Part shown: positions 36,715 through 45,139 of the stretch, one piece after another | Position numbering within the stretch: the stretch's first letter is position 1 | How the letters are laid out: every line of letters begins with the position of its first letter | Origin: an uncultured Synechococcus sp. | GTDB taxonomy: Bacteria; Cyanobacteriota; Cyanobacteriia; Phormidesmidales; Phormidesmidaceae | DNA: 64,000 nucleotides | NCBI GenBank assembly: GCA_937911865.1 | Contig: CALDSK010000145.1 | Span: 35,040-99,039, forward strand | Direction: 5' to 3' | Position numbers and translations under genes: made by a program | The notes under the pieces: generated by a model | Told to the model about the DNA's origin: nothing | Seen by the model: the letters and a program-made list of their open reading frames with translations, nothing else | Database searches by the model: none

Positions 36715-38478
36715 ATGGATAACACGCCCCTTCCCCACCATCCTATGGCGCTAGAAACGCCTGATATCCAAGTCTTTTCCACAGAAAGCCGGGCTGAGTC
36801 ACCTTCGATTCAACCGCTGGCACCTGAGGTCGTGTCCTTGATGGCGGCAGGTGAGGTTATTGACTCGCTAGCGGCAGTGGTCCGGGAACTGGTAGAAAAT
36901 GCGCTAGATGCAGGCGCAACTCGAATCACCCTCAGCATATGGCCAGAGCGCTGGAAGGTGCGCGTGGCAGATAACGGCGTAGGTATGGATGACGCGGATT
37001 TGCGGCAAGCAGCGATCGCCCACGCCACTAGCAAAATCTCTACTCGCCCAGATTTGCTCAACGTTCGCTCTTTGGGCTTTCGCGGTGAAGCGCTCCACAG
37101 TATCGCGCAGCTCGCACAGCTAGAGATTCGCAGCTGTGCAAACGGTGATAACGGCAGTCGAACTACTGGGTATCAGGTTCGCTATGGTGCTAGCGGTGAA
37201 CCGGCAGCAGTCTCTGAAATGGCAAGTGCACCCGGCACGATCGTTACAGTCAGCGATTTGTTTTGTAACTGGCCCGCTAGACGGCAGGTCCCTGCCATGC
37301 CAGCGCAGCTTAAAGCTGTTGCCCTTCTCATTCAACAGCTAGCGCTTTGCCATCCACAGGTCACCTGGCAGGCAGAAAAGAACGGCGCGGCCTGGTTTGC
37401 GCTCTGGCCAGGACCAACCGCAAAGACGATTATGCCGCAGGTACTGCGCAGCCTGTACGATACCGACATAGACGAGATAGAGGTGGAAGGACTCTATTTG
37501 GCGATTGGTCTACCCGATCGGTGTCATCGCCGAAAGCCGGACTGGCTGCGGGTGGCAATCAATGGCCGGCCCGTTGTTGTTGAAGAGATTGCTCAGACGT
37601 TAACAGCGGGCTTTCGGCGAACGATTCCGCGCGATCGCTACCCCATCTGTTTTTTACACCTGACGCTACCACCTGCTCAGCTCGACTGGAACCGTCATCC
37701 GGCCAAGTCAGAGATCTATGTGCAAGGGTTAGAAACCCTGTGTGAAAAGGTCACAGTAGCTGTTGAGCAGCTGTTGAAAATTGATGGTCTGAGTGCAACT
37801 GCGCAGACACATCGAGCTACCGAACTCATCAAAGCGGCGGAAGCCGAAGGAGAGTATTCTGTTTCGAGGCAGATAAAAGCAGACGATTCACCCCTGCCAC
37901 AACACTCTCTATCGGACGCGTTGCCAGCAGAGTTACCAGGTGCTTTAACGGCGATCGCTCAGGTGAGCGATATGTATATTTTGGCAGAGAATGAAAGCGG
38001 CATTTGCCTGATAGAACAACACATTGCTCATGAGCGAGTGTTGTTTGAACAGCTGCAAGCGCGGTGGCAGATGGTAGAGGTAGAAACGCCGATTGTGCTG
38101 AAAGATTTAAGTGAGCAGCAAGTGGAGAGGTTGAAGGAAGTAGGGGTTGCGATCGCCCCTTTTGGAGACAACCTTTGGGCTATCCGCAGCCTTCCTGAAT
38201 CCCTCCATGGTAGAAGCGACTGTGAAAATGCCCTGTTAGAGCTCAGCCTGGGCGCGAACCTAGAAGCCGCCCTCGTCGCCACTGCCTGCCGCACTGCGAT
38301 TCGCAACGGCACAAAGCTAGAGCATTCTGAAATGCAGTCGCTCCTGAATCAATGGCAGCGAACGAAAAAGCCGCGTACCTGTCCCCATGGTCGCCCCATC
38401 TGTCTCACGCTAAAAGAGTCTAGCCTGGCTAAGTACTTTCGCCGCAGCTGGGTAATTGGCAAGAGTCACGGTGTCTAA
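36715..38478 (+). CDS. mutL: DNA mismatch repair protein MutL
   Basis: 587 residues. N-terminal GHKL ATPase: ELVENALDAGAT, DNGVGMD and GFRGEAL. A linker of low conservation (about residues 360-400) is followed by the C-terminal dimerisation and endonuclease domain. The metal-binding motif is EQHIAHERVLFE where the family consensus is DQHA-x2-E-x4-E; ACRTAIRNG, CPHGRP and YFRR complete the nuclease signature. It should nick DNA, with altered first and fourth positions of the motif. The ATG at 36715 gives an N-terminal extension of about 30 residues over the family. Confidence 0.93.
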   Translation: MDNTPLPHHPMALETPDIQVFSTESRAESPSIQPLAPEVVSLMAAGEVIDSLAAVVRELVENALDAGATRITLSIWPERWKVRVADNGVGMDDADLRQAAIAHATSKISTRPDLLNVRSLGFRGEALHSIAQLAQLEIRSCANGDNGSRTTGYQVRYGASGEPAAVSEMASAPGTIVTVSDLFCNWPARRQVPAMPAQLKAVALLIQQLALCHPQVTWQAEKNGAAWFALWPGPTAKTIMPQVLRSLYDTDIDEIEVEGLYLAIGLPDRCHRRKPDWLRVAINGRPVVVEEIAQTLTAGFRRTIPRDRYPICFLHLTLPPAQLDWNRHPAKSEIYVQGLETLCEKVTVAVEQLLKIDGLSATAQTHRATELIKAAEAEGEYSVSRQIKADDSPLPQHSLSDALPAELPGALTAIAQVSDMYILAENESGICLIEQHIAHERVLFEQLQARWQMVEVETPIVLKDLSEQQVERLKEVGVAIAPFGDNLWAIRSLPESLHGRSDCENALLELSLGANLEAALVATACRTAIRNGTKLEHSEMQSLLNQWQRTKKPRTCPHGRPICLTLKESSLAKYFRRSWVIGKSHGV

Positions 38479-38629
38479 TAGGGGTGGTGTTGCCTGTTTT
38501 GCACATCCATAAAATCATGTGTTCGGTAAATTGCCTATCGAAGTAGGTGAGTCCGAACTGGATGTAGCCACAACAGATTAGCTACAGTTTATTCATAAGC
38601 CATTTGCACAAATGCAGGAGGAAAAACAC

Positions 38630-39130
38630 ATGGCAATCGTGCGAAGGGACCCCTTTCGAGAAATGGTTTCTCTACAGCGCGATATGAACCGTTTATTCGA
38701 CGGTCTTGCCGCCGGTAACAGCGACCAGACTGGCCACACTCCTCGCCATACGGGTCTGCTCCCGCTTGCTGAGATGGAAGAGCATGACAACAAAATTCAT
38801 CTAAGGCTCGAAGTTCCAGGCATGAAGGCAGAAGATCTTGATATCAGGGTGATGCGAGAAGCTGTCATGATCAGTGGTGAACGTAAAACTGAATCCACTT
38901 CTGAACAGAATGGTCAAAAGCGCTCTGAGTTCCACTATGGCAGCTTTAGCCGCACCATTCCTTTGCCTGAACCGGTTGATAACAACAATGTTTTAGCTGA
39001 TTACAAAGACGGTATTTTGACGCTGGATCTTCCCAAAGTAGAAGATCATACGAACAAAGCTGTAAAAGTAAGTTTGGGCGCTAAGTCCGAGCCGAAGGCT
39101 GCACTAAAGGGCAACGGCGCTGATAGCTAA
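38630..39130 (+). CDS. Hsp20/alpha-crystallin small heat-shock protein
   Basis: 166 residues. The N-terminus begins MAIVRRDPFREMVSLQRDMNRLFD, followed by an alpha-crystallin domain (LRLEVPGMKAEDLDIRV to GILTLDLPKVE) and the closing L-x-V region. ATP-independent chaperone that forms oligomers and holds unfolded proteins; cyanobacterial HspA also protects thylakoids and phycobilisomes. The ATG at 38630 has a strong AGGAGG eight bases before it. I found no CIRCE element in the 150 bases upstream. Confidence 0.94.
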   Translation: MAIVRRDPFREMVSLQRDMNRLFDGLAAGNSDQTGHTPRHTGLLPLAEMEEHDNKIHLRLEVPGMKAEDLDIRVMREAVMISGERKTESTSEQNGQKRSEFHYGSFSRTIPLPEPVDNNNVLADYKDGILTLDLPKVEDHTNKAVKVSLGAKSEPKAALKGNGADS

Positions 39131-39171
39131 AAAACACTTTCTAGAAAGGCATTGCTAGAAAGACGATTTAG

Positions 39172-39215
39172 GCAGAAGCCCACTTGCTGGATCTCATCAG
39201 TAAGTGGGCTTCTGC
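39172..39215. terminator. Long hairpin between convergent genes
   Basis: GCAGAAGCCCACTT (from 39172) pairs with AAGTGGGCTTCTGC (to 39215), a 14-bp stem with a 16-base loop. No T-tract follows on either strand, so termination is only likely. Confidence 0.5.
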
Positions 39216-39223
39216 GGACGCGA

Positions 39224-39862
39224 TTAGGATTGCGACTGAAAAACATCAGCGATCGCACAGTCAAACCCAGGCAGCATCGGTGAAGTCAGCTGCTCTCCTA
39301 CACTTAGCGTCGTCACTATTTTTAGCTGAGAACTTTGTCGTCTGTACACCTCAACCGTTTTCAGTCGCCAATTCGCAATCCAGTATTCCTGTACGCCATA
39401 AAGAGAATAGAGTTTAAGCTTGACTGTTCTGTCTCTTTGTTCATTTTTACTACCCGCTGAGAGCACTTCTACGATGAGTTCAGGCGCGACTGTAAAATGT
39501 CCAGCTTCATTAATGCCATTCTCTATGCATTCATGACTTGCCCACACCACATCTGGAATAACTGCATCTGCTTCTGTGAAAACAACACCGGGTGCTTCAA
39601 AAGATTCACCCATGTCCGTCTGACGAGACCCGTTAGTTAACTCAACGTGAATATTACCGCTCGCTCTCTGGTGACGAATATGAGGAGCGCGGGTTACAAA
39701 CAGCTCTCCATCAACAACTTCATAGCGTGTCCAGCCCCAGTCATCAGGCATGACGTCTAGGTCTCGAACTGTCCAGCGAGTAGCATTGGCGACTATAGTC
39801 TTTATGAACGAATTTGCTTCGATGTGCCCTATCCCAGTGTAGTTCAGAGCTCTCTCATTCAC
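39224..39862 (-). CDS. Uma2-family (DUF820) putative nuclease, intact
   Basis: About 212 residues from the GTG at 39862. The frame extends to an ATG at 39934, but that would overlap the ferredoxin gene. The PD-(D/E)XK elements are PDVVWAS, LIVEVLS and KLKLYSLYGVQEYWI. C-terminal LTSPMLPGFDCAIADVF is a common Uma2 ending. Unlike the second family member in this window (18552-19427) it has no internal stop. Function unproven. Confidence 0.85.
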   Translation of the reverse strand: MNERALNYTGIGHIEANSFIKTIVANATRWTVRDLDVMPDDWGWTRYEVVDGELFVTRAPHIRHQRASGNIHVELTNGSRQTDMGESFEAPGVVFTEADAVIPDVVWASHECIENGINEAGHFTVAPELIVEVLSAGSKNEQRDRTVKLKLYSLYGVQEYWIANWRLKTVEVYRRQSSQLKIVTTLSVGEQLTSPMLPGFDCAIADVFQSQS

Positions 39863-39887
39863 GGTAAGAGCAACGTCTACGCAACGA

Positions 39888-40112
39888 TCAAGGCGTCTTT
39901 TGCAGTTCAGGCTTTTCTTCTGGCAAAATGGCACCTTCTACCGGACATACCTGCAAGCAAATGCCGCAGTCAATGCAGGTATCAAAATCAATCCAGTACC
40001 AGCCGGTTCCTTTCTTGTTTTTGCCAGGGCCCTCATCAATGCAGGCTACCGGGCAAGCATCTACGCAATCCGCGATGCCTTCACAAACGTCAGTCACAAT
40101 GGTGTGAGCCAC
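39888..40112 (-). CDS. Bacterial-type ferredoxin with altered first cluster motif
   Basis: 74 residues. The second motif is C46-x2-C49-x2-C52-x3-C56-P, a full [4Fe-4S] site. In the first motif C10, C16, C20 and C24 are present, but the position of the second Cys is Ile13 (C10-E-G-I-A-D-C16). With one ligand missing, the first cluster may be [3Fe-4S]. Soluble one-electron carrier; partner unknown. I recall close relatives with the same change in other cyanobacteria. Confidence 0.9.
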   Translation of the reverse strand: MAHTIVTDVCEGIADCVDACPVACIDEGPGKNKKGTGWYWIDFDTCIDCGICLQVCPVEGAILPEEKPELQKTP

Positions 40113-40298
40113 AATTTTTCTCTCTAGGTGTTGTTTATTAAGCTTAGTTAACTATAGCTTTTGAAGCGTTGCTTAGGACACTTACGAAGGGCTATAGCCC
40201 ATAGCAGTCAAGCCTAAATCCAAAATATAGGTGACTCAGATGAGGCTATAGCTGTCTCTCGATAGCAGGAACTTCGCGCGGTAAATCAACCTAGTTGG

Positions 40299-40517
40299 CT
40301 AGTCTACAGCAGCTGGATTAGTAGACAGCTGTTGCCGTTGAGAAATTTGAAGCAATAATCGTAATGCTTCATTGACAGAGTCCGCTGTTGGAAAAGCCTC
40401 AGCAGCATCAGGGTCCAAAAGAATCACATTTGTCCCTGCTCGATACCTTTCCACATACTTTCCTCCGACACCCCCTGACATTTTAGAGACGTCATATTCA
40501 GGGCGTATTTCATTCAT
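40299..40517 (-). CDS. Small antitoxin-like protein
   Basis: 72 residues beginning NEIRPEYDVSKMSGGVGGKYVERY. Such proteins, with the ALRLL-type C-terminal segment, are common in cyanobacteria, where they often pair with a toxin, for example of the PIN or RelE type. No partner is adjacent here: hisZ lies 7 bases upstream on the same strand. It may be an orphan antitoxin; no function is shown. Confidence 0.7.
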   Translation of the reverse strand: MNEIRPEYDVSKMSGGVGGKYVERYRAGTNVILLDPDAAEAFPTADSVNEALRLLLQISQRQQLSTNPAAVD

Positions 40518-40524
40518 ATTGACA

Positions 40525-41799
40525 TCAGTTGACTAATTCAATTTCGGGCAGACCCTGATCTGAAATCCAGGCGATTCGATTAATGTTGCGTTTACGGGCG
40601 ATCGCTCTGACCTCGTCCGCTGACTGCGTAAAGTCCAAGCTCAGCTCTACCCGCACAAGATTTGCTGACTCCCTTGCCTTCTGGGCGTAATCTAGCGCTG
40701 CTGCCGCTGCCGCTTTTCCCTTTGGGACAATCAACCAATCACTCGGCGGCGTCTCGCTTGGCAGCTCACCACTTGGCACCAGTTCCTGGTGCAGCTGGTC
40801 AATATTCAGCACGAAGCCGATGCCCGGAAAGCCTCTTTTATCTGTGGTTCTGGTATCTGTGGTGCTGGCCGTGTCGTATACGGCCAGCAAATCGTCATAG
40901 CGCCCGCCCTGACCCAAAAGCTGCCTTTGCTGGTTGCTCACCACCTCAAATACGATGCCCGTGTAGTAGTCAAAAGGCCGAATTAGGCTCAAGTCTAGGG
41001 TTATGGCAGGAATGTTTCTAACGCTGAGCAGATCGATCAGGCTTTGCAGACGGCTAACGAGTTCCTGCTGCTGCTCATCTAAGTCAAAACCGTTTTTCAG
41101 CGTCATCAAGACATCAGCTGGGTTACCACGCAAGTCCATAAGACGTAGCGCGCGCGATCGCAATTCATCACTCAGTGGCAGGGTCTCTAGGCCCACCCGG
41201 TTCAAATCAGCAATGTTCTGACGCACCGCAGAGCACATTTCTTCAGGGAAAGGGGCTAGCAGCGAGTAGGTTAGCGCCGCTTCGCCTAGCACAATGTTGG
41301 CGTCTGATAGGCTCACTGCTTTCAGGCAATCTGCGACGAGTAAGACCACCTCGGCATCAGCCATCAGGCCACTAGAGCCTAGCAGCTCAATGCCTGCCTG
41401 ATGGTATTCCTGCTGCCCACCCTGAGAGCCTTTTGCCGAGCGACGAAAGATATTGGCGTTGTAATATAGCCGCTGTGGGTAAGTTACCGAAGCCAAACGA
41501 GTGACTGCGGCCCTGGCAATTGAAGCCGTTAACTCGGGGCGCAGTCCTAACCGCTGCTCGCCCACCTGACCAATCTGTAGTTCAATCACTTCTACCCGCT
41601 CAATCGCCCCGCCAGCCATGAGTGTGTCCATGGTCTCTACTGTGGGCGTGATGATGCGGTGATAGCCCCACCGCCGGAAGACTTCTTCTAGGCGGTCTTC
41701 GATCCAGCGCTTTTGAACGACATCTAAAGGGAGTAAGTCTCGGCCACCTACCGGAGGTTGATAGGGCTGGTACGTATTTCCCGCATTTCCTTTCGGCAT
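40525..41799 (-). CDS. hisZ: ATP phosphoribosyltransferase regulatory subunit
   Basis: 424 residues, a paralogue of histidyl-tRNA synthetase that lacks aminoacylation activity. It regulates the short form of HisG, the first step of histidine synthesis. The class II motifs are degenerate: GGRDLLPLDVVQKRW, LRPELTASIARAAVTR and the short C-terminal GGRYDDLL. The anticodon domain is short and altered. The stop codon of the upstream dnaJ-like gene is directly next to the hisZ ATG (41800/41799), so the pair is one transcript. Confidence 0.92.
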   Translation of the reverse strand: MPKGNAGNTYQPYQPPVGGRDLLPLDVVQKRWIEDRLEEVFRRWGYHRIITPTVETMDTLMAGGAIERVEVIELQIGQVGEQRLGLRPELTASIARAAVTRLASVTYPQRLYYNANIFRRSAKGSQGGQQEYHQAGIELLGSSGLMADAEVVLLVADCLKAVSLSDANIVLGEAALTYSLLAPFPEEMCSAVRQNIADLNRVGLETLPLSDELRSRALRLMDLRGNPADVLMTLKNGFDLDEQQQELVSRLQSLIDLLSVRNIPAITLDLSLIRPFDYYTGIVFEVVSNQQRQLLGQGGRYDDLLAVYDTASTTDTRTTDKRGFPGIGFVLNIDQLHQELVPSGELPSETPPSDWLIVPKGKAAAAAALDYAQKARESANLVRVELSLDFTQSADEVRAIARKRNINRIAWISDQGLPEIELVN

Positions 41800-42786
41800 T
41801 TAACGTTTATTTCCACCAAACAATCCGCTCAAAAGACCGCCTCTTTTTTTACCCTTTTGACTGCCGCCAGCTTTTTTGCCAGCGTTCTTAGCGCTTTTTG
41901 CACTGTTTTTTGTGCTGTTGGCAGACTTCTTACCACCTGCCTTTTGAGCGTCTAGCTGAGCGCGCACTGTTTTGGCGATTTGATTTTCAGGATCAAACAC
42001 CAGCGCCTGCTTGGCATGAATTTTAGCCAGCGTTGCCTGCCCAGACTTGAGATACAAGCTAGATAGATAGGCATGGCAAGCAGCATTTTTAGGGTGGGAG
42101 GCGATCGCTTCTCGCACCTCTAAAATACCGCGAGAGTAGTCCTGCTGAGCTTCAAATTCTTTAGCCCGCTTCAAATAGCGCTGAATAATATCGTTGCTTC
42201 GAGACCGCTGAGTCGCTGGCGCTTGAGACGAGGGTGAAGGGGTTGGGACAGCGACAGGAGTGGTTTGCAGCACAGTTGCATCAGAGGCTGGAGCCGGTGT
42301 TTGGGTCGTAGTTGCCGCCTGCTTGCGCATCAGGTAAACAGCATTGAGCTCACTGATTTCATTAATGGCGCTCTGTACCCGGGTCAAATCTGTGAACTGG
42401 GTCGCAGCGGCTTGCTGCAAAGCCGCTGCATAGCCAGCTTCTAAATCCTGTGCGTTCAACAGTGCCTTTGCCGACTCACTGGTCAGACTAACGAGTGAGC
42501 GGTTAGTACTGAGCTGCTTCTGCTTCATTTTCAGCAAAATCTTGTGCTCTTTGCACGACTTTTCCTGGCTCAGCACCTCATAGGCGGGGTTGATCTGCTT
42601 GGAGAGCAGCTCACTGGCTAGCTTACGCTCTTCTTCTGAGGCCTCACGTAAGCTATCAGGATGCAGCTTGCGGGCAATTTTGAGGTAGCACTTGCGGACG
42701 AGCTTGGCCTCGGCAGCTAAGGAAAAGCCGAGCACTGCATGGTGGTCAATCATATCGAGCTGAAAGAGCCCTGCTGTTGTCGTCAT
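41800..42786 (-). CDS. J-domain protein with TPR-like repeats
   Basis: 328 residues. The J domain (residues 12-78) has the essential HPD (KLHPDSLREAS), which stimulates DnaK. Then a helical region, a Pro/Thr/Ala-rich linker (about 165-200) and TPR-like helices (RAKEFEAQQDYSRGILEVREAIASHPKNAACHAYLSSL by position, about 207-260). The C-terminus is strongly basic, Lys/Gly-rich (KKAGGSQKGKKRGG). Immediately upstream of hisZ. Confidence 0.88.
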   Translation of the reverse strand: MTTTAGLFQLDMIDHHAVLGFSLAAEAKLVRKCYLKIARKLHPDSLREASEEERKLASELLSKQINPAYEVLSQEKSCKEHKILLKMKQKQLSTNRSLVSLTSESAKALLNAQDLEAGYAAALQQAAATQFTDLTRVQSAINEISELNAVYLMRKQAATTTQTPAPASDATVLQTTPVAVPTPSPSSQAPATQRSRSNDIIQRYLKRAKEFEAQQDYSRGILEVREAIASHPKNAACHAYLSSLYLKSGQATLAKIHAKQALVFDPENQIAKTVRAQLDAQKAGGKKSANSTKNSAKSAKNAGKKAGGSQKGKKRGGLLSGLFGGNKR

Positions 42787-43057
42787 AGCCAGTCCAAAAA
42801 GTAGGAGGATTCTGACTCAAGGATGCCCGCTAGAAGCCTAGAAGCTAGAATTCGGCGTGAATGACTTCAAAGCTTCTAAATATAAAGTTTCTAAATATAT
42901 TTCTAGGTATGTGTGGCCTATGTCGAGTTGTTTATCGAGTGAGATCGAGTTGTTTATCGAATGCGATTGCCTATGCCGCCGCCGCTCAGATCAGGGCCCA
43001 GTTATCAAGGCCTAGTTATCAAGGCCCAGTTATCAAGCTTCAATTATCAAGCCTCAG
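42787..43057. repeat. Spacer filled by three tandem arrays
   Basis: Array 1 (about 42870-42900): CTTCTAAATATAAAG/TTTCTAAATATATTT, 15 bp. Array 2 (42923-42966): two 22-bp units (TCGAGTTGTTTATCGAGTGAGA). Array 3 (42995-43064): five 14-bp units (GGCCCAGTTATCAA), the last of which contains the stop codon of the acyltransferase gene. No gene present. Confidence 0.85.
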
Positions 43058-44116
43058 TTAATAGCCAATAATGTAGCGGCTATTTTTGTGCAAAATCTTT
43101 TTGAGCGTAAGCGCAATTCCTACAGAAAGTAGAACTGTGACAGCAACAAGCACCAAATACAAAAACCAAGGAGAGATTGCTGATACATCTAAACGGACAA
43201 CGACTCTGCTCAATCCTTTCAGCATCCACATATGGAGGAAGTAAATAGCAAAACTAGTCGCAGCAATTAGGTTTAGCAGCCTGGCATTAACCGCCTCAAA
43301 TCTGTGAAGCCACACCATGAAGAAAAAGCACAGTGCTGTTTTTTGCAGTAGCATCGTGTCGATGCCTCCGTAAACAAAAGGAGGTTTTCGGTAATTGCTC
43401 ACATCTCCCTGAGCAGCCTGAATCGCAGCTAGAACAACAGCAATGATCAGAAGATAAATCTCTTTGTTCTTAAAAAAGGCGTAGACGTTTTCTCTTTGCT
43501 GTGAGCAAATAATACCGATGAGATAAACAGGGGTGAAATAAATAAGCGACTGTAAGATGATGCCATTGTGAACAGGCCGATGCATAAACAGTGAGATAAC
43601 TGTTAGCAACAGTGTAATGATCAACCGATGCTTCAGCTTCAGTCCAATAAAGCCAATGTGTAACGGCGACATCAAAAACACAAGCATGACAAAGGGAATG
43701 TACCAGTAGGCTGCTACTATGCTGCCTGTTGCGTAATATCTGATGGCAGGTATGAGGTAATGTCCGATTAAGCCTGTATGCAAGAACCCTGTTCCGCCAG
43801 GATTTTGGTAGCTATAGACAGCATCGACGCTGATCACTGTTATCAAAATAGGCACGATCGATAGAAGCGTGTAGGGCAACAGTACTTTTTTGAGCTTGCC
43901 TGACATAAACTTCTTGAACTGGTATCGCCTGTAAAAAATGTGGTGGAATAAGAAACCGGAGATAAAGACGAAGAGTGAGGTGCCCCCTGAGAGTAAGTTT
44001 CCCAGGGTTCGCGCTGGGATGCTCTCAAAGCTAATGCCGGCATAGTCGAAGGTATGTCCAGCTACGATCATGAGGATAGCGATCGCCCGGAAATAGTTCA
44101 GAGAGTTTAAAAACAT
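43058..44116 (-). CDS. Acyltransferase-3 family membrane protein
   Basis: 352 residues with about ten hydrophobic helices. The family hallmark is the early RAIAILMIVAGH, in which the His is thought to be catalytic, followed by GTSLFVFISGFLF. Such proteins acetylate sugars in exopolysaccharide or lipopolysaccharide. No glycan genes are adjacent, so the acceptor is unknown. Confidence 0.92.
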   Translation of the reverse strand: MFLNSLNYFRAIAILMIVAGHTFDYAGISFESIPARTLGNLLSGGTSLFVFISGFLFHHIFYRRYQFKKFMSGKLKKVLLPYTLLSIVPILITVISVDAVYSYQNPGGTGFLHTGLIGHYLIPAIRYYATGSIVAAYWYIPFVMLVFLMSPLHIGFIGLKLKHRLIITLLLTVISLFMHRPVHNGIILQSLIYFTPVYLIGIICSQQRENVYAFFKNKEIYLLIIAVVLAAIQAAQGDVSNYRKPPFVYGGIDTMLLQKTALCFFFMVWLHRFEAVNARLLNLIAATSFAIYFLHMWMLKGLSRVVVRLDVSAISPWFLYLVLVAVTVLLSVGIALTLKKILHKNSRYIIGY

Positions 44117-44344
44117 TTAAAGATAACGCCAAGAGTATCTGAATCCTGCAGAAACCTTATCGAATCTCAGTGATACTACACAGCTGCCTGTGAGGCTTTT
44201 TGACCAGTAGAACAACCGGTACAACAGCTGGAACATTATTTGCCAACTAAATTGGGAAAAATCTTCACAGCAACTATTTAATTGGCGCAGTCTTGGCGTG
44301 ATTTGTGTAAAGACTCTCTTTATTGAAGCCTTTGATACAGCTAG

Positions 44345-45028
44345 CTAGCTGCGCATGACGTATCCAACACCGCGTACGGTCTGAATTAGTCGGCTCTCGT
44401 TTTCGGCTTCTAGCTTCAGGCGCAGGTAGCGAATGTAGACTTCGATGATGTTGGAGTCACCCATGAAGTCGTAGCCCCACACTTCTTCAAGAATGCGATC
44501 GCGCGTCAATACCTGCTTGGGATGCGCAATCAAATAGTCGAGCAGGTCAAACTCTTTGGCCGTGAGTTCAATCGTGCGATCGCCCCTTTTCACTTCTCGG
44601 GTTTTCCGGCTAAGGCTCAAATCAGCAAACAAAAATACTTCCGGGTCATCCGGCTGGTTACGCCGCAGGTGAGCCCGTACCCGAGCGAGCAATTCTTCAA
44701 TGCTAAAGGGCTTGACTACATAGTCGTCGGCTCCCGCATCAAGACCGGCGACCCTATCTTCGATTCCGTCTTTGGCCGTCAGCAAAATGACGGGCATCAT
44801 CGCACCCGTTGCCCGCAGGCGGCGGCACACTTCTACCCCTGTGAGTCCCGGCATCATCCAGTCCAGCAAAACTAAATCGGGCTCATTGTCCCGAGCAGCC
44901 ATTAGTCCGCTGAGTCCGTCATTGGCCACAATTACCTCATAGCCTTCGTAGCCCAGCTCCAGCTGCACAAACTTTGCCAGCTTTTCTTCGTCTTCTACGA
45001 TTAAAATTTTTGCGGTTCCTTCAGACAT
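44345..45028 (-). CDS. OmpR/PhoB-family response regulator
   Basis: 227 residues from the ATG at 45028, which has GGGAGG nine bases upstream. The receiver domain has EDEEKLAKFV, acceptor Asp in VLLDWMMPGLTG and Lys in YVVKPFSIEEL. The C-terminal winged-helix domain ends with NIIEVYIRYLRLKLE and TVRGVGYVM. It follows the histidine kinase gene by 111 bases; the two form a pair. Stimulus not evident. Confidence 0.93.
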   Translation of the reverse strand: MSEGTAKILIVEDEEKLAKFVQLELGYEGYEVIVANDGLSGLMAARDNEPDLVLLDWMMPGLTGVEVCRRLRATGAMMPVILLTAKDGIEDRVAGLDAGADDYVVKPFSIEELLARVRAHLRRNQPDDPEVFLFADLSLSRKTREVKRGDRTIELTAKEFDLLDYLIAHPKQVLTRDRILEEVWGYDFMGDSNIIEVYIRYLRLKLEAENESRLIQTVRGVGYVMRS

Positions 45029-45108
45029 TGTCTTAAAGCCTCCCTTAGCCCTCTTCTTATACCAGACTTCTTCGGCTTGATGCTGTTTTGCCTGGGTATT
45101 TGGCAACA

Positions 45109-45139
45109 GGTATTCAACAAATATTCAACAAACTTAGCG
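45109..45139. repeat. Short direct duplication next to a stop codon
   Basis: CAGGTATTCAA, CAAATATTCAA and CAAACTTAG are about 11 bp apart and end at the stop codon of the kinase gene. Confidence 0.55.
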
